This document shows positions 1-9,022 of a stretch of 64,000 nt of DNA, one piece after another. The notes under the pieces are model-generated. The model was not told the DNA's origin. It made no database searches and worked only from the letters and a program-made list of their open reading frames with translations. The translations under genes and the position numbers were made by a program. The stretch is from Dokdonella immobilis. Its GTDB lineage: Bacteria; Pseudomonadota; Gammaproteobacteria; Xanthomonadales; Rhodanobacteraceae. The stretch covers positions 219,917-283,916 of the forward strand of contig NZ_FOVF01000003.1 in the NCBI RefSeq assembly GCF_900115085.1. Reading direction: 5' to 3'. Every line of letters begins with the position of its first letter. Position 1 is the stretch's first letter.

Positions 1-25
1 TGACGGTGTTGCTGCCGACTGCGCC

Positions 26-433
26 TCAGTTCTTCTTGCGCGGCCGAACATACAGGACGAGGCTGTGATCCTCGATCTGGTAACCGTGCCTTTCCGCGAC
101 TTCGCGCTGCAGGCGCTCGATCTCCTCGCTGGTGAACTCGATCACCTTGCCCGACTCGACATCGATCATGTGATCGTGGTGCTTGCCGCGGTCGAGTTCG
201 TAGACGGCCTGGCCGCCCTCGAAATTGTGCTTGAGCACGAGACCGGCGGCCTCGAACTGGGTCAGCACCCGATAAACCGTAGCCAGGCCGATGTCATCCT
301 GGTGCTCGAGCAGTTCGCGGTAGATATCCTCGGCGGTGACGTGCTTGCCATCCAGGTTTTCGAGGATCTCCAGGATCCGCATCCGCGGGTGGGTGACCTT
401 CAACCCCGCCTTGCGTAGATCGGTTGATTCCAT
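26..433 (-). CDS. fur: Ferric uptake regulator Fur
   Basis: Fe(II)-dependent repressor of iron-uptake genes. The product is 135 residues from the ATG at 433, which has a good GGAGG ribosome site; an 11-residue upstream extension is possible but lacks one. The N-terminal winged helix (GLKVTHPRMRILEIL, then DIGLATVYRVLTQFE) and the histidine-rich metal site (KHHDHMIDVESGKVIEF) are typical of Fur. The usual CxxC structural zinc motif after HHDH is absent, as I recall also for Pseudomonas aeruginosa Fur. It diverges from the omlA/bamE gene, an arrangement known from Xanthomonas and Pseudomonas. Confidence 0.95.
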   Translation of the reverse strand: MESTDLRKAGLKVTHPRMRILEILENLDGKHVTAEDIYRELLEHQDDIGLATVYRVLTQFEAAGLVLKHNFEGGQAVYELDRGKHHDHMIDVESGKVIEFTSEEIERLQREVAERHGYQIEDHSLVLYVRPRKKN

Positions 434-528
434 GGCTGTCCTCCGCATGCCGATTCGGCGTTCCATAACGATCAGGAAAGGATGGCTAGTGTATCATCCG
501 GGGTTTGGTCATCGCCGAGCCCGAACGC
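434..528. promoter_or_regulatory. Shared divergent promoter region of fur and omlA
   Basis: This 95-base gap separates two divergent start codons, so both promoters must lie here. A TATCAT-like hexamer stands near 493-498, a reasonable distance upstream of the lipoprotein gene. No clear Fur box could be picked out by eye. The promoter assignment rests on position more than on motif quality. Confidence 0.4.
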
Positions 529-945
529 ATGCTGCTACGCCTGATAGCCCTGATCGCACTGGCTGCCCTCTCCGGTTGCGGAGTGCTCTACAAACTGGAC
601 GTTCAGCAGGGCAACCTGTTCAACAAGACCCAGGTCGAAACCCTCAAGCCGGGTATGAGCAAGCGTCAGGTCCTGCTGGTCATGGGCTCGCCGTCGATCA
701 TCAGTCCGTTCAACCAGAACCGCTGGGACTATGTGTCCAGCATCAAGCGCGGCCGCGGCAAGATGGAGAGCAAGGATCTCGTGCTCTACTTCGAGAACGA
801 GGCCCTGGCCCGCATCGAGGGCGACTACTTCCCGGAGGATCCGGAACAGCTCATTCGCGATGCGCGCAAGTACAAGCGCCAGTACCCGGACGAGAAGCGC
901 GAAGACGACAAGAAGAAGCGCCGCGGCGGCGAGGGTCAGGGCTGA
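529..945 (+). CDS. bamE: Outer membrane assembly lipoprotein BamE/OmlA
   Basis: Lipoprotein subunit of the Bam complex, which inserts beta-barrel proteins into the outer membrane. The chosen ATG at 529 gives a short signal peptide ending in the lipobox LSGC, so the mature protein starts at Cys17. The SmpA/OmlA fold follows, with VETLKPGMSKRQVLLVMGSP, a conserved NRWDYV stretch and the strand-forming LVLYFENEALARIEGDY. The C-terminal tail is very rich in Lys, Arg, Glu and Asp (DEKREDDKKKRRGG). It is divergent from fur. Confidence 0.93.
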   Translation: MLLRLIALIALAALSGCGVLYKLDVQQGNLFNKTQVETLKPGMSKRQVLLVMGSPSIISPFNQNRWDYVSSIKRGRGKMESKDLVLYFENEALARIEGDYFPEDPEQLIRDARKYKRQYPDEKREDDKKKRRGGEGQG

Positions 946-951
946 TCGAAT

Positions 952-1239
952 TCAGCGCGCGGACGAGGATTTCGCCCGCTTGCGCCTGGCTTCCTTCGGG
1001 TCGATCGCGAGCGGCCGATAGAGCTCGACCCGATCGCCCTGCCTGAGCAGGGCCGTGCGGGCCGCGGGCCTGGACCAGATGCCGACGTCCAGCCGCATTG
1101 CATCGATGCCGCATTCGGCCTCGACCCGGGATTCCCGGATCGCGTCGGCCACGCTGGCCGGAACGCCCAGCTTCAGCGCGCGCAGGAACTGGATGCCCGG
1201 CGCGACATAGGCGACCTCGACGTCGATCCGCTCAGCCAT
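952..1239 (-). CDS. rnfH: RnfH family protein (RatB-like)
   Basis: Small beta-grasp (ubiquitin-like) protein of 95 residues; family function is poorly defined. The start MAERIDVEVAYV lies inside the end of ratA (8-base overlap), so the two are translationally linked on the minus strand. The hallmark segments are present: DVGIWSR in the middle and LLRQGDRVELYRPLAIDPKEARRKRA near the end. The pairing ratA-rnfH next to smpB-ssrA is conserved in many gammaproteobacteria. Confidence 0.9.
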   Translation of the reverse strand: MAERIDVEVAYVAPGIQFLRALKLGVPASVADAIRESRVEAECGIDAMRLDVGIWSRPAARTALLRQGDRVELYRPLAIDPKEARRKRAKSSSAR

Positions 1240-1663
1240 CGTTGCGGCGCGCAATCCGGCAGAAATCATCGACCATGCGATCGGCCAGGTTCTGGAAACC
1301 CAGTCTGAGGGCCGGCGCGGTGTACCGGCCGGCATAGTCGAAATCCAGCGCGAACAGGACCTTGCAGCCCGACTCGCCGAGGGCGACAAAGGTCCATTCG
1401 CCCTCGAGGGTGCGGAACGGGCCGTCGACCAGGTGCATGTGGATGCGCTCGGGACGCGACACCGTGTTGCGCGTGGTGAAGCTCTGGTTCATGCCGGCCA
1501 GACGAAGATCCAGCCGGGCCGTCAGCTCGGACTCCGCGCGCGCCATGACCTCCGAGCCGGCGCACCAGGGAAACAGGCTCGGGTATGCTTCCACGTGGTT
1601 GACCAGGTCGAACATCACCTCGGGCGGACGGGCCACGAGGGCATTGCGGCGAATCTGGATCAA
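1232..1663 (-). CDS. ratA: RatA / COQ10-like START domain protein
   Basis: A 143-residue SRPBCC (START-like) protein. In E. coli RatA was described as a ribosome-association toxin; the homologous COQ10 proteins bind ubiquinone, so the physiological role is debated. Seen here: MFDLVNHVEAYPSLFPWCAGSEV at the N-terminus, the central EGEWTF motif and the closing DRMVDDFCRIA helix. It is the upstream gene of the ratA-rnfH pair and diverges from smpB. Confidence 0.9.
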   Translation of the reverse strand: MIQIRRNALVARPPEVMFDLVNHVEAYPSLFPWCAGSEVMARAESELTARLDLRLAGMNQSFTTRNTVSRPERIHMHLVDGPFRTLEGEWTFVALGESGCKVLFALDFDYAGRYTAPALRLGFQNLADRMVDDFCRIARRNDG

Positions 1664-1770
1664 GCGAACCTCTCAAACGAATGTGATGGTGCTTCGGACT
1701 GCCCGCCGACTCACCCGGCCGAAATTCCAGGTCAATCAGGGCCGATGCCCGAGGAAACACCCTTAACAGC

Positions 1771-2262
1771 ATGACCAAGCAGAAAGACAAGGACAAGAAG
1801 AGCGGCGGGACGATCGCCCTGAACAAGCGCGCCCGGCATGAATATCATATCGACGAGCGCTACGAGGCGGGCGTCGCCCTGCAGGGCTGGGAGGTCAAGA
1901 GCCTCCGGGCCGGCCGGACCAACCTGACCGATGCCTACGCAATCGTCCGCAACGGCGAAATCTACCTGTTCGGCGCCTCGATCGTGCCGCTGATCTCGGC
2001 CTCCTCGCACGTCGTCGCCGACGACCGGCGCACGCGCAAGCTGCTCCTGCACCGCGCGGAAATCGACAAGCTGGTCGGTGCGGTCGAACGCAAGGGCTAC
2101 ACGATGGTGCCGATGGCCATGTACTGGAAAGGCAACAAGGTCAAGATCGAACTCGGCCTGGCCCGCGGCAAGCAGGACCACGACAAGCGCAACGCGATCA
2201 AGGAAAAAGACTGGCAGCGCGACAAGCAGCGCGCGATGCGCGCCCACAACAAGGGCGCCTGA
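1771..2262 (+). CDS. smpB: SsrA-binding protein SmpB
   Basis: Binds tmRNA and delivers it to stalled ribosomes in trans-translation. The product is 163 residues, usual for the family. It has the N-terminal [20 protein letters not shown], the conserved [18 protein letters not shown], and the basic C-terminal tail that mimics an anticodon arm. GAGGAA precedes the ATG. Its RNA partner ssrA lies 285 bases downstream on the same strand. Confidence 0.97.
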   Translation: MTKQKDKDKKSGGTIALNKRARHEYHIDERYEAGVALQGWEVKSLRAGRTNLTDAYAIVRNGEIYLFGASIVPLISASSHVVADDRRTRKLLLHRAEIDKLVGAVERKGYTMVPMAMYWKGNKVKIELGLARGKQDHDKRNAIKEKDWQRDKQRAMRAHNKGA

Positions 2263-2308
2263 GGCCACTGGAACCGGAGCCACCCCTACGCCAGCTCTCC
2301 GCTCCGCC

Positions 2309-2333
2309 GTAGGAGCGCCTTCAGGCGCGATGC
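2309..2333 (+). repeat. REP palindrome, type B
   Basis: Single REP element between smpB and ssrA, with core GCGCCTTCAGGCGC followed by GATGC. It has the same sequence as the type B half of the units in the 37.5-38.5 kb array. Just downstream (about 2386-2425) is a second palindromic sequence around CCTGCGCAGGCAGG, resembling another common intergenic repeat. Confidence 0.75.
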
Positions 2334-2547
2334 TTTGAATGCGTCCGACGGCGATCCGGAGACAGGCCCGGCCTACACCGGAATCCGTCGTCCCTGCGCA
2401 GGCAGGAACCCAGCGACTTTCCCGTAACCGCGCATGCGCAATCGCCGCCCCGCTGCAAATAGACCCGCCGCACCACCCACTTGAATCGCGAACATTCATC
2501 CCGATCTCGTCAGCACATGCCGGCCACGTGCTAGCATGCCCTTCCCC

Positions 2548-2901
2548 GGGGGTGTCATGGCTTCGACGGGGGTAGTGAGATAGCTTGGTGCATGCCGAGG
2601 GGGCGACTTTCCTCGTTAATCCAGTAGCAAACTTTTAGTTGCCAACGACGACAACTACGCTCTCGCCGCTTAAGGCGTAAGCCGGGAACCCACTTGTGCT
2701 CATGCTCGTGGATGTACCGTCACTATCATGGGATAGCCCGAATCCGCGGTCTGACGGAGCACGGCGAAATCTTCCAGACTGGTCAACCGGTGCGTTTCGC
2801 ACATCGTACTGCCGGAAGACGAGATCGAACGATGAGCTAAGCATGTAGGACTGGGCGTCAATCGCCTTCGGACGCGGGTTCAACTCCCGCCACCTCCACC
2901 A
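2548..2901 (+). ncRNA. ssrA: Transfer-messenger RNA (tmRNA)
   Basis: One-piece tmRNA of about 354 bases. The 5' end GGGGGTG pairs with CACCTCC before the encoded CCA, forming the acceptor stem; the T arm GGGTTCAACTCCC precedes it. The tag reading frame at 2641-2673 encodes ANDDNYALAA then TAA, one residue from the E. coli tag. A TAGCAT hexamer at 2532-2537 is a plausible -10 box. It lies just downstream of smpB. The 3' end of this gene is the border of the accessory region that follows. Confidence 0.96.
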
Positions 2902-2909
2902 ATAATGAA

Positions 2910-2939
2910 ACCCCAACCGTTCTCGGTTGGGGTTTTTTT
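2910..2939 (+). terminator. Rho-independent terminator of ssrA
   Basis: The stem CCCCAACC / GGTTGGGG closes a six-base loop and is followed by a run of seven T. It begins nine bases after the CCA of tmRNA. Confidence 0.92.
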
Positions 2940-3249
2940 CTTGCCTGATCGGGCCGGTTCCCGCGTGTTCCTGGGGGTTCCTGCGCAAGCCTGCGGACCG
3001 TACCGGTCAGCCTCTCGGTACGTTTCGGTCAACATTCCACTCTCTCCTGGCCAATACTCGCTCCGACGTCGCTCCCGAAAATGGCCCGAAGTCCGCAAAG
3101 GCCGCAACGCAGACCCATATGGATCAAATAGTTACGCGTGAACCAGTCAAGCGGTTGGATTGTAGCATTGGCTATCGGAGGGGACACACGCTTGCCCCAG
3201 CGAGCTATCGCACTTGCAGTTTGTCAGAAACTCGCATATCTTTTCTTAC
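2940..3249. other. Gene-free stretch between ssrA and the AbiE pair
   Basis: About 310 bases with no convincing reading frame. It presumably holds the promoter of the downstream toxin-antitoxin operon; no clear -35/-10 pair or repeat was recognised. Confidence 0.5.
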
Positions 3250-3870
3250 ATGAACGCGACGACCAAGACTGCCGAGCTGATTCGCGAGCGCATCGAGGCG
3301 ATGCCGACCGGGGAGCCTTTCACCCCGACAGCATTCCTGGAGTGCGGCACGCGTGCTTCCGTCGATCAGACCCTCTCCCGCCTCGTCAAGGCTGGGTCGA
3401 TCGAGCGCATGACGCGCGGTGTCTTTGTGCGTCCCGAGGTCAGCCGTTTCGTCGGCAAGGTTAGCCCCTCGCCGCTGAAGGTGGTCGAGACTGTCGCTAA
3501 GACCACGGGCGCCGTCGTCCAGGTTCACGGTGCCGAAGCGGCACGTCGGCTCGAACTAACCACGCAGGTTCCAACCCAGTCGGTATTCGTGACATCCGGC
3601 CCGTCGAAGCGCATCCGCGTGGGGAAGATGGAGATCCGTCTGCAGCACGTCTGTCAGCGCAAGTTGGCCCTGGCGGGTCGACCCGCCGGGCTCGCGCTTG
3701 CGGCGATGTGGTATCTCGGCAAGAAGGAAGTGACGCCGGCCCTCGTCGAGAAGATTCGGCGCAAGCTGGGATCGAGCGAGTTCGAGGTGTTGAAGTCAGC
3801 CACCAGCTCGATGCCTGCGTGGATGAGCGACGCCATCTTCCGAAACGAGCGGATGGCCATTCATGCTTGA
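3250..3870 (+). CDS. AbiEi-like type IV antitoxin (DUF6088-type)
   Basis: 206 residues from the ATG at 3250. An N-terminal winged-helix segment (about residues 5-70) holds GEPFTPTAFLECGTRASVDQ and LVKAGSIERMTRGVFVRP, the pattern seen in AbiEi-type antitoxins that bind their own promoter. The C-terminal half has RLELTTQVPTQSVFVTSGPS. The stop overlaps the start of the next gene by 8 bases, as usual for antitoxin-toxin pairs. In this family the antitoxin opposes a nucleotidyltransferase toxin without binding it directly. Confidence 0.83.
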   Translation: MNATTKTAELIRERIEAMPTGEPFTPTAFLECGTRASVDQTLSRLVKAGSIERMTRGVFVRPEVSRFVGKVSPSPLKVVETVAKTTGAVVQVHGAEAARRLELTTQVPTQSVFVTSGPSKRIRVGKMEIRLQHVCQRKLALAGRPAGLALAAMWYLGKKEVTPALVEKIRRKLGSSEFEVLKSATSSMPAWMSDAIFRNERMAIHA

Positions 3871-4867
3871 GTCCTTCCTGCACCTGAAGTCTCAAGAGCA
3901 GTCCCAGATCTATCGGGCACTGGCTCCGCAGCTTAACCGCACGCCCGTCGTACTGGAAAAAGATGTCTGGGTCTGCTGGGTGCTGCAGACCCTGTTCACC
4001 ATGCCCGACCGACTTCCGATGGCCTTCAAGGGCGGCACATCACTATCCAAGGTGTTCGGAGCCATCGCACGCTTCTCCGAGGACGTGGACATCACCCTCG
4101 ACTATCGAGGACTGGACGGAACCTTCGACCCATTTGCCGGAGGGGTCTCGCGCAATCGACTGAAGAAATTCAGCGAGGATCTCAAGTCCTTTGTGCGCGG
4201 CCATGCACACGATGTCGTGGCGCCGCACTTTCAGAAGATGCTGGCGGACGAGTTCGATGCCGATGCATTCCAGCTTGACGTCAGCGATGACGGCGAGCAG
4301 ATGCGGGTGCACTACCCGAGCGTACTGGAGGCACCAGGAGACTACGTCGGTAACAGCGTCCTGATCGAGTTCGGTGGCCGCAACATCACCGAGCCGAATG
4401 AGGAGCATGTGGTGCGGCCCGAGATTGCGGAACATGTAGCTGAACTCGAATTCCCTCGCTCGACGGTCAGTGTGCTGTCTCCGACACGCACCTTCTGGGA
4501 AAAGGCGACGCTGATACACGTCGAGTGTCAGCGCGACGAGTTCCGCACAGGCGCCGAACGTCTGTCACGCCACTGGTACGACCTGGCCATGCTGGCCGAT
4601 CTTGCCCATGGGCAAGCCGCTGTGGCCGATCACGCTATGCTCGCGGACGTCGTCAAGCACAAGAAGGTCTTCTACAACGCGAGCTACGCCAACTACGACG
4701 CATGCCTGGCCGGGCAGCTCAGACTCATTCCGGACGATGCCGCACTGGCCGCGCTGCGCGATGACTTCCAGCGCATGATCGGTGCCGGCATGTTTATCGG
4801 CGAGCCTCCCGTATTCGATGCCATCGTCGATCGCCTGCGCGCGCTGGAAACGACAATCAATCAGTGA
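3863..4867 (+). CDS. AbiEii/AbiGii family nucleotidyltransferase toxin
   Basis: 334 residues. The nucleotidyltransferase signature is clear: FKGGTSLSKVF (residues 55-65), then RFSEDVDI with the catalytic DxD at 74-76. The tail includes TFWEKATLIHVE and SRHWYDLAML, both usual in this family. Family members act in abortive infection by transferring nucleotides to cellular targets; some modify tRNA. It is the toxin of the overlapping AbiEi/AbiEii pair and sits between the two ssrA 3' ends, so it is probably cargo of a mobile element. Confidence 0.88.
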   Translation: MLESFLHLKSQEQSQIYRALAPQLNRTPVVLEKDVWVCWVLQTLFTMPDRLPMAFKGGTSLSKVFGAIARFSEDVDITLDYRGLDGTFDPFAGGVSRNRLKKFSEDLKSFVRGHAHDVVAPHFQKMLADEFDADAFQLDVSDDGEQMRVHYPSVLEAPGDYVGNSVLIEFGGRNITEPNEEHVVRPEIAEHVAELEFPRSTVSVLSPTRTFWEKATLIHVECQRDEFRTGAERLSRHWYDLAMLADLAHGQAAVADHAMLADVVKHKKVFYNASYANYDACLAGQLRLIPDDAALAALRDDFQRMIGAGMFIGEPPVFDAIVDRLRALETTINQ

Positions 4868-5088
4868 CCTCCCGCTGGCGTTGAGCCGTCAATCCTCGCC
4901 TGCTGCTCATGCCACAGCGCTTGCGGATCGACCGCCAGATCGAACATTGTGATGTGGTTCGGCAGCGTGTCGTCCAGGATGGCGGCAACGATGTCGGGTG
5001 CCAGCGTGGTGAGGTAGTCCGTCCGGCTGACGTAGCTGTTGTCGATGCCTGCCCGTGTGGCGATCTCCTTCAAAGACTTCACCTGCCT
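4861..5088 (-). pseudogene. C-terminal remnant of a serine recombinase
   Basis: The minus-strand frame gives SLKEIATRAGIDNSYVSR, then LTTLAPDIVAAILDD and ALWHEQQARI. This matches the C-terminal tail of large serine recombinases (resolvase/invertase type), which normally follows several hundred more residues. Upstream of residue R at 5088 the frame runs into the duplicated ssrA 3' end, so the catalytic part is missing. It overlaps the end of the AbiEii gene on the other strand. Family recognition is from memory of the motif pattern, not a search. Confidence 0.7.
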
Positions 5089-5099
5089 CGATTCCGGCA

Positions 5100-5297
5100 C
5101 TCGTGGATGTACCGTCGTTATCATGGGATAGCCCGAATCCGCGGCCTTGACGAACCACGGCGAAATCTTCCAGACGAGTCCACAGATGCGTTTCGCACAA
5201 CGTACTGTCGGAAGGCGAGATCGAACGATGAGCAAAGCATGCAATACCGGGCGTCAACTGTCTTCGGACGCAGGTTCAACTTCCGCCACCTCCACCA
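5100..5297 (+). repeat. Duplicated 3' end of ssrA (attachment-site-like)
   Basis: This stretch aligns base by base with 2705-2901 of ssrA, with one extra base and scattered substitutions, and ends in the same CGCCACCTCCACCA. The tag frame and 5' half of tmRNA are absent, so it cannot act as tmRNA. tmRNA 3' ends are common integration sites, and such elements leave a 3' copy at their far border. The divergence suggests the copy came with the element from another strain rather than from a recent duplication. Confidence 0.85.
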
Positions 5298-5417
5298 AAC
5301 AAGGACGTCCTTTGATTACAGGTACTTAGAGAGCACCTGGGTCCAAGGTTGGGATGCAGGTCCTACTACCTTGACCCCCGAGCCATTCTTGGCAAAGTCC
5401 TTAGCCCCGACTCCGGC

Positions 5418-5969
5418 CTACATGATCTCGATGCCGCCCTCTGGGGTCGCTTTGCCAATCATGTTGGAGTCCGGGTCTAGCACATAGATGCTGCGCGGCT
5501 TGTCCGCCAGACAGGCATCCGTGTTCACAATCGCCTCTATCATTTTCCGGCGCATCTCATCGTTGCTGCGCAGAACCACCCACGTATCCCTGCGCGCATG
5601 AACGAAAACCGGTTCGGTCGAATTCCGATCGTAGACGAAAGACTGCTGGAGCATTGCATAGGTTTTTTCCGGATCGCCACGCGAGCAAGCCTCGTTGACC
5701 TTCTTGTCGCTCACAATTGTGATGGGGGTAACCGGCATGGCCCTAGGCGGACGCTTGACTGGAGCTGGCCTAGGAATTGTCGCGATACTTCCAATCAGGC
5801 CAACTAGCACTAACGCCGCGAGAACCAACGCCCAACGAGTATTTGACTTGGCAGGTTTGCGAGCACCGCACTTCGGACAGACAGCGGCGCTTGAGCTAAC
5901 TGGATCTCCACAGTCCTTACACGGCGTTATGGCCACAACGCGCTCCCCAACGGTTTTGGTCTTATTCAC
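5418..5969 (-). CDS. Zinc-ribbon single-pass membrane protein
   Basis: 183 residues, unrecognised as a named family. Near the N-terminus is a zinc ribbon CKDCGDPVSSSAAVCPKCGARKP (two CxxC pairs). Then follow a basic stretch, one transmembrane helix (WALVLAALVLVGLIGSIA) and a Pro/Arg-rich linker. The C-terminal domain contains DKKVNEACSRGDPEKTYAM, FVHARRDTWVVLRS and a final DPDSNMIGKATPEGG. The ribbon would face the cytoplasm. It sits between the ssrA remnant and the restriction operon. Function unknown. Confidence 0.7.
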   Translation of the reverse strand: MNKTKTVGERVVAITPCKDCGDPVSSSAAVCPKCGARKPAKSNTRWALVLAALVLVGLIGSIATIPRPAPVKRPPRAMPVTPITIVSDKKVNEACSRGDPEKTYAMLQQSFVYDRNSTEPVFVHARRDTWVVLRSNDEMRRKMIEAIVNTDACLADKPRSIYVLDPDSNMIGKATPEGGIEIM

Positions 5970-6602
5970 ATGATACGCATGTCGTGCTGTCGAGCTCTAG
6001 CTCGCGCCCGCACTCGTCCGATGGCTGCGACGACCGCCGTCATCGAAGTCCATTCCAGACTGCCTGCCATCTGCCTAACCACAACTCATATCTCCCAAAC
6101 TCCAAGCTCTAGTCCGAGCGACTTGGATAAGAAGCGGGAGAAGCCTGCACGTTATGAATAGCCGGGGCCTCCCAATCTCCGCAATGCCCTACATCGCGCG
6201 ACACAGCACCCCACAGCCTATGCTGAGGGTGAAGCCTACAAATACTTCGCCCCCTCCTTTGCCCATCTGGTCGGAATTATGGTGCGCATGCCGGAACTCC
6301 CGGCTACTTAGCACTTCGCTTTCTCGCAATCCAGCACCGGCGTCAAGGCGTGCCTGCCCTCTCTTGTCCGAGCCAATGGGCCATCAAGCTGCTTGCAGCG
6401 CTTTGACGCGACCGCGTCCAATGCCTGCCTGCAATAGTAGCCATAGGGCGACTGGAATTTGCGCCTAGCAACTAGATCATTGGGGTCGAAAGGCAACAAT
6501 TGGGGCTGAAAGCATGAGTACCTGCGATGACACAACTTGTTGCACGAGAGAATCGTGTCAATATTCTTCTAGTTTCGTCCAGGAGGGTGGGAGCAATCCA
6601 AT
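5970..6602. other. Stretch without a supported gene upstream of hsdR
   Basis: About 630 bases with only short, mutually overlapping open frames on both strands. One minus-strand frame (about 6308-6535) has a protein-like tail, but no family was recognised. The region may be decayed coding sequence and should also hold the hsdR promoter. The ribosome site of hsdR (AGGAGGGTGGG) is at about 6581-6591. Confidence 0.45.
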
Positions 6603-9008
6603 ATGGAAGATCACGCTCCAAAAATTCAGACCGAAGCCGACACCTGCCGGGAACTGGTCACGCCCAAGCTTGTCGAGGCCGGATGGGGCCATGCGCCGCA
6701 CGTGATCGGCGAGCAGCGCACTTTCACGAATGGCCGCATCATCGTGACTGGCGGCCGTGTGCGCCGTGGCAAGCAGAAACGTGCTGACTACCTGCTGTAC
6801 TACCGGCGCGACTATCCGTTAGCCGTCGTGGAAGCGAAGGAACTGGGGCTGCGGGCGGAAACCGGGGTGCAGCAGGCCAAAGAGTACGCCGAGATTCTCG
6901 GCCTGAAGTTCGCTTATGCCACCAACGGCCATCGCATCATCGAGATCGACTACACCACCGGCATCGAGCGTGAGGCGGATCGCTTCGCCACGCCCGCCGA
7001 ACTCTGGCAGCGACTAACCGCCGCTACCGCTCTACCCGATCCGACCACACCCCACCTACTCGAACCCTTCAACCTGGTTTCGGGCAAGGTGCCGCGCTAT
7101 TACCAGCAGATTGCGATCAATCGAGTCATCGAAGCTATCCTGCTTGGTCAAAAACGCATCCTTGCCACATTGGCCACCGGCACCGGCAAGACCTGCGTGG
7201 CGTTTCAGCTGTGCTGGAAGTTGTGGAGCAGCCGCTGGAACCGTACCGGCGAATACCGCCGGCCGAAGATCCTGTTCTTGGCCGATCGCAACATCCTGGT
7301 CGATGACCCGATGGCCAAGATGTTCGCGTCGTTTGGCGACGCCCGCCACAAGATCGCCGGTGGCGACGTAAGCCAGAGCCGTGACATGTACTTCGGCATC
7401 TATCAGGCGCTGTCCACCGCCAACGAAGACGTGTTCCGTCAGTACCGGCCGGACTTCTTCGATCTGATCATCATCGACGAATGCCATCGCGGCTCCAGCC
7501 GCAACGATAGCAACTGGCGTGCGGTGCTCGACTACTTCGCGCCCGCCGTGCAGTTCGGCATGACGGCCACGCCGCTGCGCGAGGAATCGCGCGACAGCTA
7601 CGAATACTTCGGCAACCCGGTTTACACCTACAGCCTGCGCCAAGGCATCGAGGATGGTTTCCTCGCCCCCTATCGGGTGCATCGTGTGATCACAACGGTG
7701 GATGCCGCAGGCTGGCGACCGTCCAAGGATGAGCTCGACCGCTTCGGCCGGCCGGTGCCGGACGATGAGTACCAGACCAAGGATTTCGAGCGCGTCATCG
7801 CGCTGCGGGCGCGCACCAAGGCCATTGCCAAGCACCTCGCCGACTTCCTCAAGGGCACCGACCGCTTCGCCAAGACCATCGTGTTCTGCGTCGACCAGGA
7901 GCACGCAGCCGAAATGCGCCAGGAGCTGGTCAACCTCAACAGCGATCTGGTCAAGCAATACCCGGACTACGTCTGCCGCGTCACTGCAGACGAAGGCGCC
8001 ATTGGCCTCACCCACCTCGCACACTTTCAGGACGTCGACAAACCCACACCGGTGATCCTGACCACCTCGCAATTGCTGACCACCGGCGTCGACGCCGAGA
8101 TGGTCAAGAATGTGGTGCTGGCCCGCGTGGTCGGCTCCCGCTCCGAGTTCAAGCAAATCATCGGCCGCGGCACCCGACTCAAGGTCGACTACGGCAAGGA
8201 ATACTTCAACATCATCGACTTCACCGGCACCGCCACCCGGCATTTCGCCGATCCGGATTTCGATGGCGATCCCGCGCGCATCGAGGAAGTGACCATCGAC
8301 GATGCCGGTGAAACCGTCGATACCGTCGTCGAAACGCCGCCCGGTATCGAAGACGAGCAGGCCGACTACACCGTCGACACCACGGAAACCGACGCAGGCC
8401 AGGGCGAAATCCTCACCGAACCGCCTGAGGAGCCGCGCAAGTTCTACGTGGACGGGGGCGACGTCGAAGTGATCGGTCATCTGGTCTACGACCTCGACAC
8501 TGACGGCAAGAAGCTTCAGGTGGTCAAGTACACCGAGTACTCGGGCCGCACCGTCCGCACCCTGTACCCGACCCGCGATGCGCTGCAATCGGCCTGGGCC
8601 AATCCCGACACCCGCGCGGAGGTGCTGCGCGAACTGACCGAGCGCGGCATCAGTTTCGAGGAGCTGGCGGCAAGCGCCGACCAGCCCGACGCCGACCCCT
8701 TCGATCTGCTGTGTCATCTGGCCTGGAACGCGCCGCTGCTCACTCGCCGCCAGCGTGCCGAGCAGGCCAGGAAGGCGGCGCAGGATCTGTTCGGTCAATA
8801 CGGCGATTCAGCCCGCGAAATCCTCACGCTGCTGCTCGACAAGTACATTGAGCGCGGCATCGTCCAGTTCAACGCCCTTTCCGAGCTGATGAAGGTGCAA
8901 CCCTTCGACCGCTTCGGCAGCCCCTCCGAAATCGCCACCCGGCATTTCGGCGGCATCAAACCCTTCAAGGAAGCCGTCTCGCGCTTGCAGACGGCCCTTT
9001 ACCAATGA
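6603..9008 (+). CDS. hsdR: Type I restriction enzyme R subunit (HsdR)
   Basis: 801 residues. An N-terminal PD-(D/E)xK nuclease is visible (ADYLLYY with Asp62, AVVEAKE with Glu77 and Lys79). The SF2 translocase follows: Walker A ATGTGKT at 191-197, DECH at 292-295, GMTATP at 319-324 and motif VI QIIGRGTR near 510. After a Glu/Asp-rich linker comes the C-terminal region that contacts the methylase. It resembles the EcoEI branch, which is shorter than EcoKI HsdR. It cuts unmodified DNA after ATP-driven translocation. It is the first gene of hsdR-hsdM-hsdS-sir2. Confidence 0.95.
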   Translation: MEDHAPKIQTEADTCRELVTPKLVEAGWGHAPHVIGEQRTFTNGRIIVTGGRVRRGKQKRADYLLYYRRDYPLAVVEAKELGLRAETGVQQAKEYAEILGLKFAYATNGHRIIEIDYTTGIEREADRFATPAELWQRLTAATALPDPTTPHLLEPFNLVSGKVPRYYQQIAINRVIEAILLGQKRILATLATGTGKTCVAFQLCWKLWSSRWNRTGEYRRPKILFLADRNILVDDPMAKMFASFGDARHKIAGGDVSQSRDMYFGIYQALSTANEDVFRQYRPDFFDLIIIDECHRGSSRNDSNWRAVLDYFAPAVQFGMTATPLREESRDSYEYFGNPVYTYSLRQGIEDGFLAPYRVHRVITTVDAAGWRPSKDELDRFGRPVPDDEYQTKDFERVIALRARTKAIAKHLADFLKGTDRFAKTIVFCVDQEHAAEMRQELVNLNSDLVKQYPDYVCRVTADEGAIGLTHLAHFQDVDKPTPVILTTSQLLTTGVDAEMVKNVVLARVVGSRSEFKQIIGRGTRLKVDYGKEYFNIIDFTGTATRHFADPDFDGDPARIEEVTIDDAGETVDTVVETPPGIEDEQADYTVDTTETDAGQGEILTEPPEEPRKFYVDGGDVEVIGHLVYDLDTDGKKLQVVKYTEYSGRTVRTLYPTRDALQSAWANPDTRAEVLRELTERGISFEELAASADQPDADPFDLLCHLAWNAPLLTRRQRAEQARKAAQDLFGQYGDSAREILTLLLDKYIERGIVQFNALSELMKVQPFDRFGSPSEIATRHFGGIKPFKEAVSRLQTALYQ

Positions 9009-9022
9009 CGAGAAGTTCCTGA

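Noticed and set aside
7056..8798. 580-residue open frame on the minus strand within hsdR
   Set aside because: Antisense shadow of a high-GC gene; hsdR on the other strand has full family motifs.
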